Positions 33,366 through 45,469 of a DNA stretch of 64,000 nt are shown in pieces. Location: the NCBI RefSeq assembly GCF_029784155.1, contig NC_073692.1:273359827-273423826 (forward strand), read 5' to 3'. Under the pieces are notes generated by a model. The model was not told the origin of the DNA and did not search any database. It worked only from the letters and a program-made list of their open reading frames with translations. Both the position numbers and the translations under genes were made by a program. The DNA comes from Uranotaenia lowii (Eukaryota > Arthropoda > Insecta > Diptera > Culicidae). Each line of letters begins with the position of its first letter. Within the stretch, counting starts at the first letter, position 1.

Positions 33366-33514
33366 ATATTGACAAAATTGACTAAACATATTGTGAAAAT
33401 TAATGAAACAGAAAAAAACTGTCCAAAATGACAAAATTAAAAATTGACAAAATTGGCAAAATTGATAAGATTGACAAAATTGACAAAATTGACAAAATTG
33501 ATAAAATTGACAAA
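33366..33514. repeat. Short (TTGACAAAA)n tract
   Basis: About 150 bp of the same 9 bp minisatellite as at 29811, again placed directly after segment B. The order B then (TTGACAAAA)n therefore occurs twice per unit. Copy 2: 40358-40506. Confidence 0.85.
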
Positions 33515-33850
33515 TCAGGATAACTCAGGACATTTTTAAGGCAAATTTTCTAAAATCAGGACCATTCGAAAGTTTTTGAAAATTAGGACAACCTCTTGAA
33601 AGTCATAACAAATCCTGAAAAATCATGACACCTGGCACCCCTGACGTGCATTACAATTGTTCAGTTGTTGTTGTTGTTTCTCTTGTGCTCAGAGGTGCCA
33701 AGTATCCTGATTAATGAGGATTTGTCCTGATTTTCGAGAGACCGTCCTTTTTTTTTTAAACTCTCGAGTTGTCCTGGTTTTTTGAATTGGTGCATAAAAT
33801 GTTCCGAATTGTCCTGATTTTTATGAAAACCTCTCAAATTTAAACGAATT
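33515..33850. repeat. Fold-back repeat with inverted TCCTGATTT boxes
   Basis: The left half (AAATCAGGA ... ACACCTGGCACCCCTGACG) is inverse to the right half (GAGGTGCCAAGTATCCTGAT ... TTGTCCTGATTTT), with a spacer of about 60 bp. The end wording (G-T-GCCA ... CCTGATT) resembles the larger inverted pair at 56755-58165. No coding potential. Copy 2: 40507-40842. Confidence 0.65.
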
Positions 33851-34474
33851 TGTATCTAAACTATGAGAAAATCGAATAAATCTATTATAAAATAGTTGAA
33901 TCAAATTAACAGAGGAAAATCTTCGGTTCAGATGATATTTAAATGGTGTTTTTTTAGTTTTTTATTTAAAGGTTTGTTTAGTTTAAAGAATAAACCCTTT
34001 GTTCCAAAATTATTTCTTCAGAATCAAACTCATTACATACATTATTTCAAAGTAAAAGAAGTTTGTTTCAATAGAACTTTTTTTTTTTTTATCAAAATCA
34101 ATTTTGTTTTGGTTTCAACGCCAAGTTTTCTCTAAGTGATTGATAAAATTATAAATATGTCTTAACTTACAAAATTGACAAATTTCTTAAACTTGACAAA
34201 TTAAACCAAAATGACAAACATGACAAATTTGGAAAAAAAATGACAAACATAACCAAAATGACGAAATTTAGAAAATGACAAATTTCACTTAATTGACCAA
34301 ATTCGCAAATTTTAGAAAAAAATAAAAATCTGTTAAATTTTCAAAATTTCACAAAACTGAACAAAATCGCAAGAATAACATAATTAATTTTTTTTTACAA
34401 AAATAATACATCTTACAAAACTGACCAAATTTTCAATAGACGCGTTCTTCTAAAAACAAATCTTGGGGACGGGG

Positions 34475-34758
34475 ACGGGAACTACAGAGACTTGCATAGT
34501 GAGTTAGTTTCATATTCGGCAATAACATCTCGAGACCAATCGATCCTAACCCTTCGGATATCGTAAGTTACTCTACTTACGAATCCATCCTTTGAACGTC
34601 GCATCCAGCTGTAATTGAATGGATATGTGGTAACTTACGGTGATTTGTTGATGAAGCCTTAGCCACAACTGCGGAACGACTGTGCACCCAAGGTGGCTAC
34701 CATACATACATACATACATACATACATACATACATACATACATACATACATACATACA
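34475..34758 (-). repeat. Repeat with (CATA)n end
   Basis: Begins near GGGGACGGGGACGGGAACTA and ends GCACCCAAGGTGGCTAC followed by about 14 CATA units (34701-34758). A sharply bounded GC-richer body with a microsatellite at one end suggests the 3' part of a LINE or SINE read on the minus strand. No coding motif was found to prove this. Copy 2: 41467-41750. Confidence 0.5.
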
Positions 34759-35040
34759 AACAAAATTAACAAAAATTACATTAATTGACAATATTCACAA
34801 ATCTGACAAATTGGATAACAATGACAAAAATGACAAAAATTATTCAAACTTAATTTACAAAATTGACCAACTTGAAAATATGCCAACAAAACTGACACAA
34901 ATATGACTTATCATGATTGAAAGTAAGTGAGATGCAAATATGATGCAACCCAACTATTTTTTGCAAATCCCCGTATCCTGCACTCCAGAGGTTTCTCAGA
35001 ATAAACGTTGAATCATTTGAAACACATGGGTGGGCATCCT

Positions 35041-38000
35041 TTTTTGCCTTTCTTTCAGAAAGGTATAGTTATCGGTCGATTTGGGAGATCATCAATTATG
35101 GGTCTTAGATATACCTTTATAGGTACCTATCGAATCAGCTCGACGAGTTCTGATGATGTCTGTGTATTTGTGTGTATTTGTGTGAATTTTTGTAAACTTT
35201 GTTCTCGACGTTTTTGTGAAACTGAGCAGTACAATAAAACTGATTTTTATCTTGAAAATTTTGATTTTTTTTCTTCTTCAACCTATAAAAGAAAGAAAAA
35301 AATACAAAATAGTTTAAAAAATTTTTTTTCTTAGTAAATATCAAAAATCATCTCTCCAAAAAACGTGTCAGTTTGGCTTGCTAGCCACAACCAGCAATCA
35401 CTAAAATCAAGATTATTGTATATATGACGTCATATTTTACATGACGTCATTAACATGATGGGCGCGCTCAATGTGTGCGGTGGTTAAAAGTACAGTCTCA
35501 ATCACACTCATGATGTCATCATGCCGACAAAACGAGTAAGAGGAAGTAGTAGAATGAATGAGAAAATTTCCTACATGCAAGATTATTGCAAATTATACAT
35601 TGTACCAGTTCAGTATAAACCGAACCGGTTTCAAAAATTGTTGAAGTCAAAACTCCAAACCACGTTATAAAAATATGGATTTTCATAAAGGGGTACCACC
35701 CCGAACTAAATATATTCAATCGATGGGTGTAACGTCTGACATCGCATTTTTCTGCAGCGATGGCGGGCTTCGCTTCGATAGCCCAACGCTATATTCGCAA
35801 GCAAAGGTTTTCTTTAGAAGGAGAAACCACATAAGGGACGCGAGCGGAGCACACCATCTCAATTTCTCTCATACCGTTTGAGCTTATGTCGTTCGTGAGA
35901 GCATAAGAGAAATTGAGTTGGTGTGAATCGTCCGAATCATACGCACACAATTTCTCCATTTAGTAGCATTGACTCAAACTTTTAGCCTGTGCCCAAACCG
36001 CGATCGTTTTGTGCTAAAATTTTAGAAGGGTTATAAGACGCAAGCGGGAATCCGTCAGATAATTCTGTAGTAAATTTGTATAAGGACGAACGGGCAAAAT
36101 GTGAACAAACCTAGCGTTGCATTTCATAAGGGCGAAACTAGCAGTCAGCTTCTCATTCCGAGCTGACTGCTAGTTTCGCGTTTGAAATATCAGAACATCT
36201 AATCAAATCCTGTTGGAACATCGCGATAAAATATAATAAATAAATAAATAATAAACAAAATAATGCGAAAAACAAAAAAAATGAATAAATTGCACGAAAG
36301 TTTATGTGCAACAAAACTGCATATTACATCACTGCACAAAATCTATAAATCAAGTAACTTTTCATCAAATAAATCAATAAAATCAAGAATACAAAAGGTG
36401 AAATAACTCCCATCTTCCAAAATTTGGTTTTTAATCTTGTAATTTTTCGGATTTTAGATTTTTTTAAATTTACATAAAACATTTCATACTTTATTTATCT
36501 CCCCCATCGGGTTTTTTTTTGTAAATTTCGGGGTGACAAAAGAAGAAATTGAGATGTAATGTAGTTCTTAGAATGGTAATTTTTCACTCAGCTGACAACT
36601 CCATTTGTTTACATTTGGCCGTACGTCTTTTTGAAATAATCGATACCGCTGCTGATCTCATGTTGGGTAGGGAAAATAGAATCTTATTGGAAAAAAATAA
36701 TGTCATACTGGGATAAATTCATCTAGTAGTAGCATGTATCCTGACGAGACAAACATCAAAAATACATATTTTAAATATTGTCGAGTATAAGTTGTTATTA
36801 AGAAAATTGACAAAATTGTCAAAAAATATTGTCAGTATGATGAAACAGGAAAAACTTTCCAAATCAATAAAATTAAAAAATTGACATAATTAGCAAAATT
36901 GACAAATAAGTAAAATTGTCAAAAATGAAAAAATTGACAAAATTGGCAAAATTGAAAAAAATTACAAAATTGACCCTATCGAAAATTTTACAAAATTGGG
37001 AATTTTACAGTGGACAAAATTGACTAAGTGGACAAAATTGGAAAAAAATGACAGAATTGACAGAACGTATTGTCAAAATTGACAAAATATATTATCAAAA
37101 TTGATGAAACAGAAAAAACTGTGCCAATTGGCAAAATTGACAAAGTTGATAAAATTGACATAATTGAAAAAAAAATGACAAAATTATCAAAATTGAAAAA
37201 AATGAAAAAACTGACAATTTTGACAAAATTTTAAAAAATTGACAAAATTGACAAAAATTACAAATTTGACAAAATTGAAAAAAAAAATTACAAAATTGAC
37301 CAAATCGACAAAATTAACAAGATTTACTTAGTAGACAAAATTGAAAAAAATTGACAAAATTGAAAAAAATTGACAAAACATAGTGTCAAAATTGACAAAA
37401 CATATTGTCAACATTGACAAAACATATTTTCAAAATTGTTGAAGCAGAAAAAAACTGTGCTGATTGACAAAATTGGCAAAATTGACAGTATTGAAATAAT
37501 TGACAAAATTGTGACAAATTTGACAAATTAACAAAATTGACAAAATTTACAAAATGTACAAAAATTACAAAAATTACAAAATTGACGAAATTGAAAAAAT
37601 TTAAAAAAATTTACAAAATTGACAAAATCGACAAAATTGACAAGTATGACTTAGTGGACAAAATTGAAAAATAATGGCAACATTTACAAAACATATTGTC
37701 AAAATTGACAAAACATATTGTCAAAATTGTTGAAACAAAAAAAAATTGTGCCAATTGACAAAATTGGCAAAATTGACATAATTGAAAAAAATTGAAAAAA
37801 TTGTGACAAATTTGACAAATTAACAAAATTTACAAAAATGACAAAAATTAAAAAAATGACAAAAATTAAAAAATTGACAAAATTGAAAAAAATGAAAAAA
37901 TTATACAAAATTGATCAAATCGACAAAATTGACTTAGTGGACAAAATTGAAAAAAATTGACAAAATTGAAAAAATTGACAAAACAATATGAATTGATGAA

Positions 38001-41000
38001 ACAGATAAAAACTGTGCAAAATTAACAAAATTGAAAAACTTAACAAGATTGCAATTTGTCTTTATTGTCGAATTTGTCAAGCTTTTCAATCTTGTCAAGT
38101 TTTTCAATTTTGTTAATTTTGCACAGTTTTTTCTGTTTCATCAATATAGACAATATGTTTTGTCAATTTTTTCAATTTTTTTTAAATTTTGTCGATTTGG
38201 TCTATTTTGTAAATTTCTTTCAATTTTCTAATTTTTATCATTCTGTTAATTTTGTCAATTTGTCAAATTTGTCACAATTTTGTCAATTTTTTCAATTACA
38301 TCAATTTTGTCAACTGAAAAGATACAAAAATGACAAATTAAATTGAAAACAAAATTTACTAGTAGCAAAATGACACTTTTGACAAAATTTGGCCATTTGA
38401 CTAAGGTGACGAAAAGTTTACAATGGAACCAGTTTCAGTATTAACCGAACTGGTTTCCATTAATTGGCACCGAAGTTTCAATTGTTTTGGCATCAAGGAC
38501 TCTTCAATTACACTCCAATCGATGGGTGTAACATCTGACATCGCATTTTTCTGCAGCGATGGCGGGCTTCGCTTCGATAGCCCAACGCTATATTCGCAAG
38601 CAAAGGTTTCCTTTAGAAGGAGAAACCACATAAGGGACGCGAGTGGAGCACACCATCTCAATTTCTCTCATACCGTTCGAGCTTATGTCGTTCGTGAGAG
38701 CATGAGAGAAATTGAGTTGGTGTGAATCGTCCGAATCATACGCACACAATTTCTCCATTTAGTAGCATTGACTCAAAATTTTAGCCTGTGCCCAAACCGC
38801 GATCGTTTTGTGCTAAAATTTTAGACGAGTTAAGACGCAAGCGAGAATCTGTCAGATGATTTTGTAATAAATTTGGAAATGGGCGAACGCGCAAAATGTA
38901 AACAAACCTAGCGTAGCATTTCATAAGGGCGAAACTAGCAGTTAGCTCGGAACGAAAAAAACGCGTTTGATAATGGATCGATGGATGAAGCTATTTTACA
39001 GAGAGGTGTCGCCATCAGCGTTCAGAGCTGTCAAACCTCATGTCAAAGAAAACGACCTGCGTAACATTTCATATGGGCGAAACCAGCAGTTGGCTCTAAT
39101 CGAGAAAAACGTATTTCAGATTTCCGAACATTTTAGAAATTCCTATTAAAAAATCAAGCACTATTTCTTCAAAAACTTATGCTAATTATGCGATTATTGT
39201 TCGTAGAACATCAAAAATAGTGCATTTTTCGGTAAGTTTTTGATATTTGAAAGTTTTACTCAATCTTGTTTTTTTTTAATTTTAGTTGTGTCATGAGGAT
39301 TTCCTCATATGATCGGTCGCTTTTTATCGATTTTGCAAATGCATTCTTCATTCGTTCGTACTCGAAAAACTAATAATATGCCATTTTACCATGAGGTGAT
39401 GTAAGGTAAAAAAAGATTGCTCATCTTATGTGTTTATGTTATGAATTATTAATTTGGAATGAAAGAATCTTAGTGCTTATAATTCAATTTACTAGTTCTT
39501 TATGACCATAATGACTAAAATTTTCATTTCAAGATTCTTATATTTTGTTAAGTATATACATAGTTCCAATACGACCAACCCAAAAATCTTACTTTTTATT
39601 GTGCTGCCATCTGTTAGCAGCAATCAGTTTGTTAGAAAATGCGACAGATGGCATTGCTTTTTCCCTCTATCGGTAGAATAATTCAGAAGGCCCTTAAATT
39701 AATCCATTCGGAACATCTAATCAAATCCTGTTGAAGCAACGTGAGGGGGGGGGGGAGGAGGGATGGGGGCTGATAATAAAAAATTATGGGAAAAACAAAT
39801 TCATTGGAATAAATTGCACGAAATGTTGTGTGCAACAAAATTGCATATTACATCATTGCACAAAATCTATAAATCAAGTATTAATTTTTCATCAAATAAA
39901 TCAATAAAATCAAGAATACAAAATGTGAAATAACTCCCATCTTCCAAAATTTGATTTTTAATCTTGTAATTTTTCGGATTTTGGATTTTTTTTTTTTAAA
40001 TTTACATAAAATATTTCAAATTTTATTTATCTCCCACTTCGGGATTTTTTTGTTAATTTTGGAGTGACAAAAAAAGAAATTGTGCTGTAATGTAGGTCTT
40101 CGAACGGTACTTTTTCACCCAGCTGACAACTCCATTTGTTTACATGTGGCCGTACGTCCTTTTGAAATAATCGATACCGCTGCTGATCTCATGTTGGGTA
40201 GGGAAAATAGAATCTTATTGGAAAATAATGTCATACTGGGATCAATTCATCTAGTATTAGCATTCTCTGTGGTATTAGCATGAATCCTGACAAGTTGTTG
40301 AAAACAAATATCAAAAATACATAATTTAAATATTGTCGAGTTTAAGTTGTTATTAAGATATTGACAAAATTGACTAAACATATTGTGAAAATTAATGAAA
40401 CAGAAAAAAACTGTCCAAAATGACAAAATTAAAAATTGACAAAATTGGCAAAATTGATAAGATTGACAAAATTGACAAAATTGACAAAATTGATAAAATT
40501 GACAAATCAGGATAACTCAGGACATTTTTAAGGCAAATTTTCTAAAATCAGGACCATTCGAAAGTTTTTGAAAATTAGGACAACCTCTTGAAAGTCATAA
40601 CAAATCCTGAAAAATCATGACACCTGGCACCCCTGACGTGCATTACAATTGTTCAGTTGTTGTTGTTGTTTCTCTTGTGCTCAGAGGTGCCAAGTATCCT
40701 GATTAATGAGGATTTGTCCTGATTTTCGAGAGACCGTCCTTTTTTTTTTAAACTCTCGAGTTGTCCTGGTTTTTTGAATTGGTGCATAAAATGTTCCGAA
40801 TTGTCCTGATTTTTATGAAAACCTCTCAAATTTAAACGAATTTGTATCTAAACTATGAGAAAATCGAATAAATCTATTATAAAATAGTTGAATCAAATTA
40901 ACAGAGGAAAATCTTCGGTTCAGATGATATTTAAATGGTGTTTTTTTAGTTTTTTATTTAAAGGTTTGTTTAGTTTAAAGAATAAACCCTTTGTTCCAAA

Positions 41001-42032
41001 ATTATTTCTTCAGAATCAAACTCATTACATACATTATTTCAAAGTAAAAGAAGTTTGTTTCAATAGAACTTTTTTTTTTTTTATCAAAATCAATTTTGTT
41101 TTGGTTTCAACGCCAAGTTTTCTCTAAGTGATTGATAAAATTATAAATATGTCTTAACTTACAAAATTGACAAATTTCTTAAACTTGACAAATTAAACCA
41201 AAATGACAAACATGACAAATTTGGAAAAAAAATGACAAACATAACCAAAATGACGAAATTTAGAAAATGACAAATTTCACTTAATTGACCAAATTCGCAA
41301 ATTTTAGAAAAAAATAAAAATCTGTTAAATTTTCAAAATTTCACAAAACTGAACAAAATCGCAAGAATAACATAATTAATTTTTTTTTACAAAAATAATA
41401 CATCTTACAAAACTGACCAAATTTTCAATAGACGCGTTCTTCTAAAAACAAATCTTGGGGACGGGGACGGGAACTACAGAGACTTGCATAGTGAGTTAGT
41501 TTCATATTCGGCAATAACATCTCGAGACCAATCGATCCTAACCCTTCGGATATCGTAAGTTACTCTACTTACGAATCCATCCTTTGAACGTCGCATCCAG
41601 CTGTAATTGAATGGATATGTGGTAACTTACGGTGATTTGTTGATGAAGCCTTAGCCACAACTGCGGAACGACTGTGCACCCAAGGTGGCTACCATACATA
41701 CATACATACATACATACATACATACATACATACATACATACATACATACAAACAAAATTAACAAAAATTACATTAATTGACAATATTCACAAATCTGACA
41801 AATTGGATAACAATGACAAAAATGACAAAAATTATTCAAACTTAATTTACAAAATTGACCAACTTGAAAATATGCCAACAAAACTGACACAAATATGACT
41901 TATCATGATTGAAAGTAAGTGAGATGCAAATATGATGCAACCCAACTATTTTTTGCAAATCCCCGTATCCTGCACTCCAGAGGTTTCTCAGAATAAACGT
42001 TGAATCATTTGAAACACATGGGTGGGCATCCT
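35041..42032. repeat. 7 kb tandem duplication, copy 2 (6992 bp)
   Basis: The direct head-to-tail copy of 28048-35040. Offsets are 6993 up to the poly-T near 39990 and 6992 beyond it. It ends at GGGCATCCTTTTTTTT, after which unrelated sequence (AAATAGTATTTTTT) begins. Sub-features of copy 1 apply here at the same offsets. Confidence 0.95.
36803..38393. repeat. (TTGACAAAA)n inverted minisatellite, copy 2
   Basis: Identical as far as checked to 29811-31400, at an offset of 6993. The inversion point is near 38053. Confidence 0.9.
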
Positions 42033-42214
42033 TTTTTTTAAATAGTATTTTTTAATATGATTTCCGGTTTTTATTAGGAATTTTGTATATTGTGTCTTGC
42101 ATATGCATCCAAACATAATTAACAATCTGTAAGAAAGGCTACAATCCACTGTCAAGTGTATTAAATCGGGTTTTTTACACGGTTTTCGCGAATTAACACG
42201 GTTTTTGAGAGAAA
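42033..42214. other. Unassigned junction sequence with ACACGGTTTT repeat
   Basis: Unrelated to the duplicated unit. TTTTTTACACGGTTTTCGCG and AATTAACACGGTTTTTGAG at 42165-42210 are the same family as at 27993-28047 and 43370-43455. Confidence 0.5.
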
Positions 42215-43318
42215 ATGACATGAGACATGAGACTTGAGACCTGAGACCTGAGACCTGAGACATTAGACCTGAGACTTGAGACCTGAAATATGAGACCTGA
42301 GATCTCAGACACGGGACATGAGACCTAAGACCTGAGACATGAGACATGAGACCTGAGGCTTGAGACATCAGACCTGAGACTTGAGACCTGAAATATGAGA
42401 CCTGAGACCTCAGATACGAGACACGAGGCACGAGACATGAGACATGAGACATGAGACATGAGACATGAGACTTGAGACCTGAGACCTGAGACCTGAGACA
42501 TAAGAGCTGAGACCTTAGACCTGATACATGAGACCTGAGACCTGAGACGTGAGACATGAAAATGAGACATGAGACATGAGACATGAGACATATGAAATGA
42601 GACATGAGACATGAGACATGAGACATAAGACATGAGACATGAGAAATTAGACCTGAGACATGAGACATTAGACCTGAGACCTGAGACCTGAGACCTGAGA
42701 CCTGAGACATTAGACCTGAGACATGAGACATGAGACCTGAGACATGAGTCTTATAATGTCTAATGTCTCATGTCTCATGTCTCAGGTCTAATGTATAATG
42801 TCTCATGTCTCATATCTCATGTCTCAAGTCTGGAGTCTCATGTCTCATGTCTCATGTCTCATGTCTAATATCTAATGTCTCATGTCTTATGTCTCATGTC
42901 TCATGTTTCATGTCTCATGTCTAATGTCTTAGGTCTCATGTCTCAGGTCTCGTTTCTCAGGTCTCAGGTCTCATGTCTCATGTCAAATGTCGCAGGTCTC
43001 ATGTTTTGTGTCTCAGGTATCAGGTCTAATGTCCCATGCCTTAGGTCTCATGTTTCAGGTCTCAGGTCTCAGATCTCAGGTCTCAGGTTTTCGGTCTCCG
43101 ATCTCAGGTCTCAGGTGTCATGTCGAAAGTCTCAGGTCTCACGTATCAGTTCTCAGGTCTCATGTCTCAATTGTCAGGTCTCAAGTCTAAGGTACCAGTT
43201 CGCAAGTCTCAGATCTCAGGTCTCATGTCTGAAGTCTAAAGTCTCAAGTTACAGGTCTCAAGTCTCAGGTCTCAGGTGTCAGGTCTCAGGTGTCAGGTCT
43301 AAGGTCTAAAATGTCTCG
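42215..43318. repeat. Palindromic heptanucleotide array (ATGAGAC/CTGAGAC)n
   Basis: From 42215 to about 42748 the plus strand is a near-continuous run of 7 bp words ATGAGAC, CTGAGAC, TTGAGAC and TTAGAC variants. At about 42752 it flips to the reverse complement (GTCTCAT, GTCTCAG) and continues to about 43318. Both halves are about 540-560 bp, so the locus could form a very large hairpin. The 21 bp codon period yields a spurious 247-codon frame of Met-Ser-His-Val-Ser-type repeats on the minus strand and a 144-codon one on the plus strand. The flanks on both sides carry the ACACGGTTTT repeat in the same orientation. Confidence 0.93.
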
Positions 43319-43369
43319 TTATATGTCTTATTGTTTCAAGTTTTAAAGCTGCATAAATTTAATGGTTTT

Positions 43370-43845
43370 TTTTTACACGGTTTCCGCAATTAGCACGGTT
43401 TTTTTACACGGTTTTCGGGAATTAGCACGGTTTTTGGGAATTAATACGGTTTTTTTATGCGTTACGTATATCAGTGTAAAAAAGACCTTGGTGTATATCT
43501 GTTGGAAGTAGGTAGTGCAGAGCCATCTACAATACTTTAAATGGTGAAAATATATTTTGGTTGATCTTTGGACGAATTATTAACCTTACATATATTGCCA
43601 TCCGAAAAACACTCTATTTGAATTTGAACTAAACCGAAACCCAGCTTTTCTTATTTTACTCTGTTCGAGAAGAAAATCATCTATTGAATGCTAAATTGGG
43701 ATTTTTTTCGCTCATAAAAACATGCATGCTAAAATTGGTACCAACAGTGCGATTACGAACAACGGTTGCTCTGATAATTTTGTACGTTATTTGACGTTGA
43801 CGTTGTTGAATACTCAATCCATTGATCCTCATGGAGGGTGTACAA
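43370..43845. other. ACACGGTTTT repeats, then unassigned sequence
   Basis: 43370-43455 holds three TTTACACGGTTT(T/C)CGGGAATTAGCACGG-like units in direct order. 43456-43837 has nothing recognised. 43838-43845 is the left 8 bp target duplication of the next element. Confidence 0.5.
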
Positions 43846-44922
43846 TTTGACTGCCCCAAATGACCCGACTTTTGAAAAAGTTATACGCTGCAGGCTAAAA
43901 CTGATCCTGGGCCTAGTACAAGATCTCATGCCAAATTTGGGCCAGATCGGACCACGGGAAGGGGTCGCTCAACGAGCCTGAAGTTTGTATGGGATTTTGA
44001 GACATTTTGTTCGAGAGGAACATGAAAAACCAGTTTTTCGTCAATAACTTTTGTCTCCTTCGACCGATTTCTTTCAAAAACAAGTTTTCTTGAAGCCTAA
44101 ACTATGACAAATATTTCATCAGAAGGTTGCATTTCAATTAAAGTTAAAATAAAAAAGTTATTAAGCTTCAAAAATTGGCTAACTTTTTTAAGGGTGACAT
44201 TCATCACTGTTTTAATGAGGCGACTAAATGTCCGACCAGGGCACTCAATGTGAAATGCATGCCGTTTCGTCAAATGATAACCGATTTTAACCATTGTTGT
44301 TGCGTTCGATTGTAATTTTTATTGTTTTTCTAATACTTGTTTGGACGATATTCACATGATAGTTCGGAAAGAAGTAAGGGCGGAAAAATGCTTGACCATT
44401 TAAAAAAAAAATTGCATAACCACAGGGGCTTAGGAACATGACTGGACGATTTGTGATGCCAATAAAACAGCTTATCATCAAAAGCTTTGGCTCCGGCATG
44501 CATTTCACATTGAGTGTCCTGGTCGGACATTTAGTCGTCTCATTAAAACAGTGATGAATTTCACCCTTAAAAAAGTTAGCCAATTTTTGAAGCTAAATAA
44601 CTTTTTTATTTTAACTTTAATTGAAATGCAACCTTCTGATGAAATATTTGTCATAGTTTAGGCTTCAAGAAAACTTGTTTTTGAAAGAAATCGGTCGAAG
44701 GAGACAAAAGTTATTGACGAAAAAATGGTTTTTCATGTTCCTCTCGAACAAAATGTCTCAAAATCCCATACAAACTTCAGGCTCGTTGAGCGACCCCTTC
44801 CCGTGGTCCGATCTGGCCCAAATTTGGCATGAGATCTTGTACTAGGCCCAGGATCAATTTTAGCCTGCAGCGTACAACATTTCACAGGTTTTAAATTTCC
44901 CATACAAATTTGGGGCAGTCTA
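43846..44922. mobile_element. Fold-back element of the GACTGCCCCAAAT family, 1077 bp, 8 bp duplication
   Basis: The arms 43846-44270 and 44489-44922 are inverse copies of each other over about 425 bp with few differences. Matching boxes include GCTGCAGGCTAAAA, ATCGGACCACGGGAAGGGGT, CCTGAAGTTTGTATGGGATT and TCAATGTGAAATGCATGCC. The outer ends read TGACTGCCCCAAAT on the left and AGACTGCCCCAAAT on the right. GTGTACAA stands on both sides (43838-43845 and 44923-44930), an exact 8 bp direct repeat. The central 220 bp is unique and noncoding. A third, partial copy of the arm lies at 54971-55190. The duplication length would suit hAT or MULE transposases. Confidence 0.87.
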
Positions 44923-44930
44923 GTGTACAA

Positions 44931-45469
44931 GCTATTTTAATCGCCTGTTATGATGCCTTTTCTCAGAAAGGAGCAGCACTGAGCGTATAGAAAGAATTTT
45001 TCAATAAGTTACATGGGTGTGCTTTTGTCCTCGACTGGCTAACTCTTGGAAAACGTACCAATTTTTTTGATATCAAAAATTTACCTCAAAATACAACAAA
45101 AACTACACCAAAACTATAAATTTACAAGGGAAAAAATTTGAACTGTCACATAAATCTGCTTCTAAACGCTTTAATTTCATCAGGAAGAGTGTTTGTTTGC
45201 GATTCTTTGAAAAAAAAACAGATATTTCAAGATTTAAAAAAACATTTTTATTTACATTTGAAATTTTCAAAAACAAACCAAGTTTTTCCCATTTTGAAAC
45301 TCAACATGTAGGTAGGTTTTTAAACGTAGAAAAAAAGTTTTAAGATATTTTAACTTTAGACGTAGTTATTGATGAATATCTAAAAAAAAAATTATGATGA
45401 TCAAAGCTACCCAAAGGTGATCAATGTTACCCCGTTTTACGGTACCACAAATTCCATTTTTACATAGCA
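44931..45469. other. Unassigned AT-rich interval
   Basis: No gene seen. Near 45410 the words GGTGATCAATGTTACCCCGT and TTTTACGGTACC loosely recall the GGGGTAAC boxes of the 13220/16955 family, perhaps an old fragment. Confidence 0.35.

Larger units (their letters stand above)
28048..35040. repeat. 7 kb tandem duplication, copy 1 (6993 bp)
   Basis: Every feature from 28053 recurs 6993 bp later. I compared the copies line by line at many points and found them identical, apart from a poly-T of 13 here versus 12 in copy 2 (about 32993-33005). The unit starts TTTTTGCCTTTCTTTCAGAA and ends TGGGTGGGCATCC. It contains no recognised gene: it is a mosaic of a GCCTTTCTTTCAGAAAGG repeat, two versions each of segments A and B, (TTGACAAAA)n arrays, a fold-back repeat and a (CATA)n-tailed repeat. 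Head-to-tail orientation and near-zero divergence imply a very recent event or an assembly duplication. Confidence 0.95.

Noticed and set aside
34475..34758. tRNA-derived SINE
   Set aside because: The (CATA)n tail and GC-richer body are SINE-like, but I could not find convincing A and B boxes in either orientation.
41988..43309. Long open frames of Met-Ser-His-Val-Ser-type repeats (247 codons minus, 144 codons plus)
   Set aside because: They arise because a 7 bp repeat gives a stop-free 21 bp codon cycle; both halves of the palindrome and both strands produce them. No flanking coding features.
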